From Malaya genurostris (lineage: Eukaryota > Arthropoda > Insecta > Diptera > Culicidae), in the NCBI RefSeq assembly GCF_030247185.1, contig NC_080570.1, positions 5,022,001 through 5,086,000 of the forward strand: a stretch of 64,000 nucleotides of DNA, read 5' to 3'. Shown piece by piece: positions 59,014 to 64,000 of this stretch. The position numbers and the translations under genes are program-made. The notes under the pieces are model-generated. The model ran no database searches and was not told where the DNA came from. It saw nothing but the letters and a program-made list of their open reading frames with translations. Positions within the stretch are counted from its first letter, which is position 1; every line of letters starts with the position of its first letter.

Positions 59014-60727
59014 AGAAATTTTTTTCTTAATTTTACTATCATGGGTAGTCACTGGTCGAAATGAGCACTATGTCGCATTTGAAACATCAGGTTCATTATC
59101 CCTGGTTGATATTATTAGTATTGATTATTTTGATCGACCACCAACAATGGTTCATAATGTAGATAATAAGTTTATATTTAGAGTTAAGAATATATTTAAT
59201 GTTTAATTTAATTGATTCACTATTCGTTAAGCTAATGTTACCATTAATTTGTAAATATATGTAATATAACAAGCGATCCAATAAAAATGCATTCTGCAAA
59301 AAAATACTGTTGAAAAATAAACGCACAATTTTATATCTTATTAAAAAAAGAGTAATTGAAACAACTTCATATTTTCACTGAATCGTCCAATTTGTATGCG
59401 TGCAACGTATCATAGTGACTAATTCACAATTTACAACTACAAAGATAATTTTTAGGCAAAAACGACACTTACGTCGACAGTCGACTCGTTTTTAGTGTGT
59501 TTTGATAACTTTCGCTTTCATTTGACGAAGGATCCATAACGGTTTCTACGATTGGAAACACATCAGTTCCTTTCAAAATTAATCAGCTACCAACGTCATC
59601 TGGAAGACTCACGCTATATTCAGTTCATCGACCACCAGCTGTAGGCTGGATTCTCGAGAATCGACAATTTCAACACCAATATTACAGTTTTATGTTAGTC
59701 GTTAACTAAAATTAGAAAAAGCCGGCATCTTAGAGCTTAAGCAATGTGCCTGAAAAATTATATTATATTATTGAATAAAATTGAATAAATAATCAGCGAA
59801 TTTTTCAAAAAGCTTAATGGCAACTCGATCCCATTGAATATCTACAACTCTACAGCAAGTCTCACTTTTATAACATCACACTAGATCTGCTTTTTCGTGA
59901 GAAACTATTCATACACTTTTGTTTATGCTTTGGTACATTGGTCAAAACATTGCCAATTGACGAAAGTATCAATAATGATTATTTTTCATTGATTTGTTGA
60001 CAGATTTTTTAGTGAATCTATAGTGAATTGTCTGCCAGCCATTTTTGCCGTAATTCTGCCAACAATGCAACAACCGTTTCCGGTTGTTATGTTATCCGGG
60101 GTTTATTGTCGGTTTTGTTTCTGTCGGATTCTTGCCATACAAGATTGGCAGAACCGTTTTGAATCGGTTCTACATTTTTAGCGTCTTGGTTTTATTTTTT
60201 CAAAAGAAAGTACATATGAAAGACAATCAGTTATTGTCCTTCATATATACTAATTATGTAAAATGTTATTGTCAATAACATTGCTTTCTCTCTTCCAAAC
60301 ATACCCATATTTCAATCTCATTTACCTAGTCTCAAGATTCGTTTTTTGTATGGACATGCAGGATTGACGAATATCAAATGAAATGGAATAAAAAAAGAAA
60401 ATAGAAGGAAGAGAGAAATAAACAAGACACGTGCAGCGAGGTAATGACGTATTTCGCCTGGACAATTTTGACAGCTGCCGGAATGCAGCCAGCCTTCTGA
60501 CGGTTGCCAGAATTCCTCACAAGCGGGCAGTTGTGATCCGTGTCGTGATCGCTTGTTGCTTCTGATTCGGAAGTCATTTGCAACTATACAAAATATCTTT
60601 TAGAAGTGTTGTGGTAAGCACAAGATTCAGTAGCAAATCATGGATCATAGAATGGATGAAAAACATTGATTGCATTTGAGTAGATAAATTACTTAAATGT
60701 TTTTCTATTTTCGGCTACTTTTCATAA
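59014..60727. other. Intergenic, nothing firmly recognised
   Basis: AT-rich. The frame 59006-59206 (+) gives GRNEHYVAFETSGSLSLVDI and onward; it could be an alternative 3' end of the small SAM-like gene but has no clear acceptor in phase. No repeats with ends found. Confidence 0.4.
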
Positions 60728-61156
60728 GTGGCCCTTACACGATCATTAAAAGTGTCATTACTAAGTAATGACACTTCTGCTCAAACGCTCGTCATTACTG
60801 CATTACTGTACATCATTACTTTTAGCATTACACGTTCATTATTAATGATGAGTATTTGTAACTACTCCAGCAATAGCAATATTTTTATTTTCGTTTAGCT
60901 GAAAATAAATTTGATTTGCCATTGAAACGTTAAGGTTAATGAAATATTAACAATTTAAATCTACACTTTGTCATTTTTTCGCGTATAGTTCTAAAGATAT
61001 TCATCACTTCCACAAAAAAAATAAGAAGAAGAAATAATGTTGGTAATGATGGAAAATCCACAATTCCATCATTACTGAACTCGTAGACCTTACACGATCA
61101 TTAAAAGTGCCATTCCTTTTTAGTAATGACACTTTTAATGATCGTGTAAGGGCCGC
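60728..61156. mobile_element. 429-bp MITE, GGCCCTTACACGATCATT ends
   Basis: The left end GTGGCCCTTACACGATCATT and the right end AATGATCGTGTAAGGGCCGC are inverted repeats related to the 161-bp element at 56241. An extra inverted end-like block (CCTTACACGATCATTAAAAG, 61090) near the right side gives that end a hairpin of its own. Confidence 0.75.
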
Positions 61157-62986
61157 TATAGTCTGATTGATTTTCACAGTGTAGAATTGATTTTTTACAT
61201 AAAACTACTGCTTGTCGGTTGAGAGTGTGGAATGAAAAAAAAATTGCCAGATGAGACGGAAACCTTTTTTCATTCAAATGTTTGATCCCGTTAGACACGT
61301 TAGACTGCGCTCGATTTTCAAAAAGTGTATCTGTGATGCAATTTCGGTTTGAAAAAAAAAAACGAGTTTCGTAAGTGGTTTTTGCTTGAAAATACGAAAA
61401 AGTAATTGGTAAGCTAAATTTGTTATCGAAATGTTTATTCATCTCTGAGTAGGACTAATGAATTGTATATGCTATATGCGAAACGGTGTCTAGAAACACT
61501 GACACCACAATTTTGTATTTAAATCGCTTCGGAATATTTCGATCAAATATGTAATTTGCATTATGTATTTCGTTCAAGTGCTACAAAAATAAATTACACA
61601 AACGAAGTGGTAATTTTGTATACCAATAAAAAATCGATTTTCGTTCGAATGCAGATTTACACCCCAAAAAAGCTAATTTTTGAACGATTAACTATTAATT
61701 TGTGCTGTTTATGAATATCGACACATTTCCTTTGTGCAATTTCGTGTACATACAAAACATAGAAAAGAGAATCGGCATATACGCATGTCACCTATCCTAC
61801 AAGCAAATGAATTGGTATCATTTCATATCGGATTTACTATTCAATGGTATAAATGTAATGTGGACCATATTCAGAATTCGTTCATAAAAAGTTGTAGGTT
61901 TAACGTTCTTGTAATGATTTCAGATCCACTGTTCATGTATTAGAAACATGATCTACTGTCTGTTCAAAGGATAAGATGAAACCTGGTGCATTCACATTGC
62001 AATAACAAAAGTGTTACATTTTAGTTTTTGTGATATTATTTACTAGTTCGATGATTGAAAAATTCGACGAAAGTATGCTGATTAATCAGCAAAATAATGA
62101 TCCAATAAAAACTTTCAATGAAACGTTTCAACAATCAGCATTGGAGTCTAGAATAATGTAAGCATTCGTCAATATGCGTGTAAGTCGTATGTGAGGCGAA
62201 GTAGCCTGCTATGGTTTCAGCCAGTCAAAATGACAAGTATAAAAAGTCGGACGTGTAATTTACATTTCTTTTTCTTTCATGTTTGTATGCATTTGGAGCT
62301 AATAATAAGCCGTATAATTTTATAGGGTAAAGGTACCCATGATCATCACATCTCCACTATCTCAAAGTAAACCCTTTATTTAGAACGACTTCCACTGTTT
62401 CTGTTTAATATGTTGGTTCAGAGTATGAAACAAAAATTGTTTCTTTCCCTTCGAGTTTTTAAATAACTATAACAAAAATATTGCAAATTGGTCAGCTGTA
62501 CTCTTCTAATGCGATAGTGCCAAAACTGATTATGATTTTGCTTAAATTGAGCAAAGGGTTGTAGCAGTCTAAAACTGAAAATATCCATTTATTAATAAAT
62601 GCTTCAAGTTGATTATAATTTATCTTACATCATTTTGTTTTTTTTTTGTATACTGTGTTACTGATACTAGGTTCAGTATCTGATAATTGTGTAATATTAT
62701 GGTGTTGCGGAAAGTGTATTAAACAATTTTGAAACAATATATGATTTAAAAAAAGGGGGGCATTGAAAATCGAACACATTAATATAAACGTTTTCTTTAT
62801 GGTAAAAATTGGAATTAATATGAATCTCCAATAACTCAAATTGAATTGAGCTCGACAGTTTGATATTCCTGGTAAAATTTGTATCACACATTTTTAATCT
62901 CAACTCTTGCGCTCCTTTTCTTTTTGCTTTTCTCATATAGAAAGGTTATGCAATTACTTGAAAAACCGACTAGTGAAAATTGGCCC
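61157..62986. other. Intergenic, nothing recognised
   Basis: AT-rich. Frames such as 61101-61442 (-) overlap the MITE and have no domain. No RNA gene seen. Confidence 0.5.

Positions 62987-63078
<92 letters not shown>
62987..63078. repeat. (TG)n microsatellite
   Basis: About 45 uninterrupted TG dinucleotides. The open frames across it (polyCV, polyHT) are artefacts. Confidence 0.97.
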
Positions 63079-63690
63079 AAATAATTTCACTAGGTTTGCT
63101 CGGAAATGACTTAACCGATTTTGACTAACTTAGATTCAAATGAAAGGTCTCGTGGTCCCATACGGAATTCCTGAATTTCATCCGGATCCGACTTCCGGTT
63201 CCGGAGTTTTTGGGTAAAGTGTGCTCAATATTGTACACCGTCACTTAAACCGGCGAAATAAAAACCGTAAAAAATTTTATAAACTGGACTCTAAACCGTT
63301 ATTCCCAATCTTAGGGTCAATTGCAAGGTCTTATGGTCCTACCAAAAATTACTGCATATTTTCGGATGCAACAAACATTTAAATCGTAATTAAGAGTGCG
63401 TACTAGTAGAGTTTGTACGTCATGTTTAGTTGGTGGCCGTACGAACCGACTTTGATTATACCGGTTATAGGGTTCCGGTGCCGGAAGTGCATATAATAGT
63501 GAACCCACTTCGTTTTCTTAAGGATGAACTACGCAATCAAAGCACTGTTTTGTTCTTTATGTTATACACAAACAATCTCTTGGTTTCTTTCAAAAATCGA
63601 AGAGAAAAATTTTGAATAGAATACCACAATATTATATGTACATGAGAAAGGCATCATTACACCACTAGATGGATTAAAACAGGTTTTTTT
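63079..63690. repeat. Dispersed TTCCGGTTCCGGA repeat, copy 4
   Basis: TTTGACTAACTTAGATTCAA, GACTTCCGGTTCCGGAG, and the right end CACCACTAGATGGATTAAAA followed by a T-run match the 14.6-kb copy. The adjacent (TG)n may have grown at its left edge. Confidence 0.65.
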
Positions 63691-64000
63691 TATGAAGAAG
63701 CATTTTCGTTTATTATTTTATTTATGTTGGCAACCAGGATGCAACAAATTTAGTTGAAAATAATTATATGTTTCTATATATCCGTCGAAACTGCACTTTT
63801 AGAGTTACGCAAGTGGTTAGATGTTTTTGTTGCAAAGTAGTGTGAAATAAGCTAGGGTCTAACGGTTAAAAAACATTTTTTTGCGGATTTTTTTCAGAGC
63901 TATCGTTTAACAAAATAAATTCAAATGTTTTGCATAATACAAAGCATCATTCGAACAACATTCCGTAATGTTTTTTTGTGGAAAAATATTGAGAAATAAG
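63691..64000. other. Right-edge spacer
   Basis: AT-rich, no recognisable feature before the window ends. Confidence 0.5.

Noticed and set aside
62879..63128. Frames encoding polyCV or polyHT
   Set aside because: Translations of the (TG)n microsatellite.

Overview
The window looks like nuclear DNA of a mosquito, most likely a culicine or sabethine with a large, transposon-rich genome. The evidence is spliced genes with GT-AG introns of about 60 bp to several kb, insect-type families (THAP/ZAD, TTK-type BTB zinc finger), AT-rich spacers packed with MITEs, mosquito-type mariner remnants (DD34D-like and ITmD37E-like), a tRNA-Val-derived SINE resembling Feilai-type mosquito SINEs, and a 500-base assembly gap. 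The species cannot be fixed from sequence alone.

I could reconstruct seven convincing host genes. (1) A THAP+ZAD protein at 9352-10361 (+). (2) A 1004-residue, eight-exon membrane adaptor with 26 Yxx(I/L/V) motifs, 12082-21934 (+). (3) Glucosidase II beta subunit ending in HDEL, 26772-28529 (-). (4) A WD40 protein, 31422-34642 (-). (5) An intronless F-box/LRR gene, 32362-34125 (+), nested antisense inside the main intron of gene 4. (6) A CLCC1-family ER chloride channel with a 7-nt first coding exon, 38103-39667 (-). (7) A BTB/two-C2H2 transcription factor, 44190-45976 (+), with a possible alternative last exon at 47011-47213. A small three-exon gene with a SAM-like fold (58622-59013, +) is a weaker eighth.

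The rest is accessory DNA in layers. 0-9 kb: minisatellites, a frameshifted THAP relic, and a 1.06-kb terminal-inverted-repeat (TIR) element with an 8-bp target duplication that carries an MCM8-like gene fragment. Introns of the adaptor gene: a MITE inside a MITE and a head-to-head 115-bp repeat. 23-26 kb: nested TIR elements, one with a GC-rich hairpin cluster, and a short retroposon. 41.9-42.8 kb: a TIR element holding a broken MBT-domain (Scm-like) fragment. 47.7-49.5 kb: two dead mariner-family transposases, one split by a MITE. 50.8-54.1 kb: a 3.3-kb foldback element with arms of about 0.82 kb. 55.4-58.4 kb: three related repeat units, each hit by a different DNA transposon, two of them at the same TTA.

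The most novel-looking items are the adaptor, whose architecture resembles vertebrate LAT/PAG signalling scaffolds with ITAM-spaced tyrosine pairs and a pYxN-type site, and the two TIR elements carrying host gene fragments. The host genes do not form a pathway; they are independent loci that share a neighbourhood.
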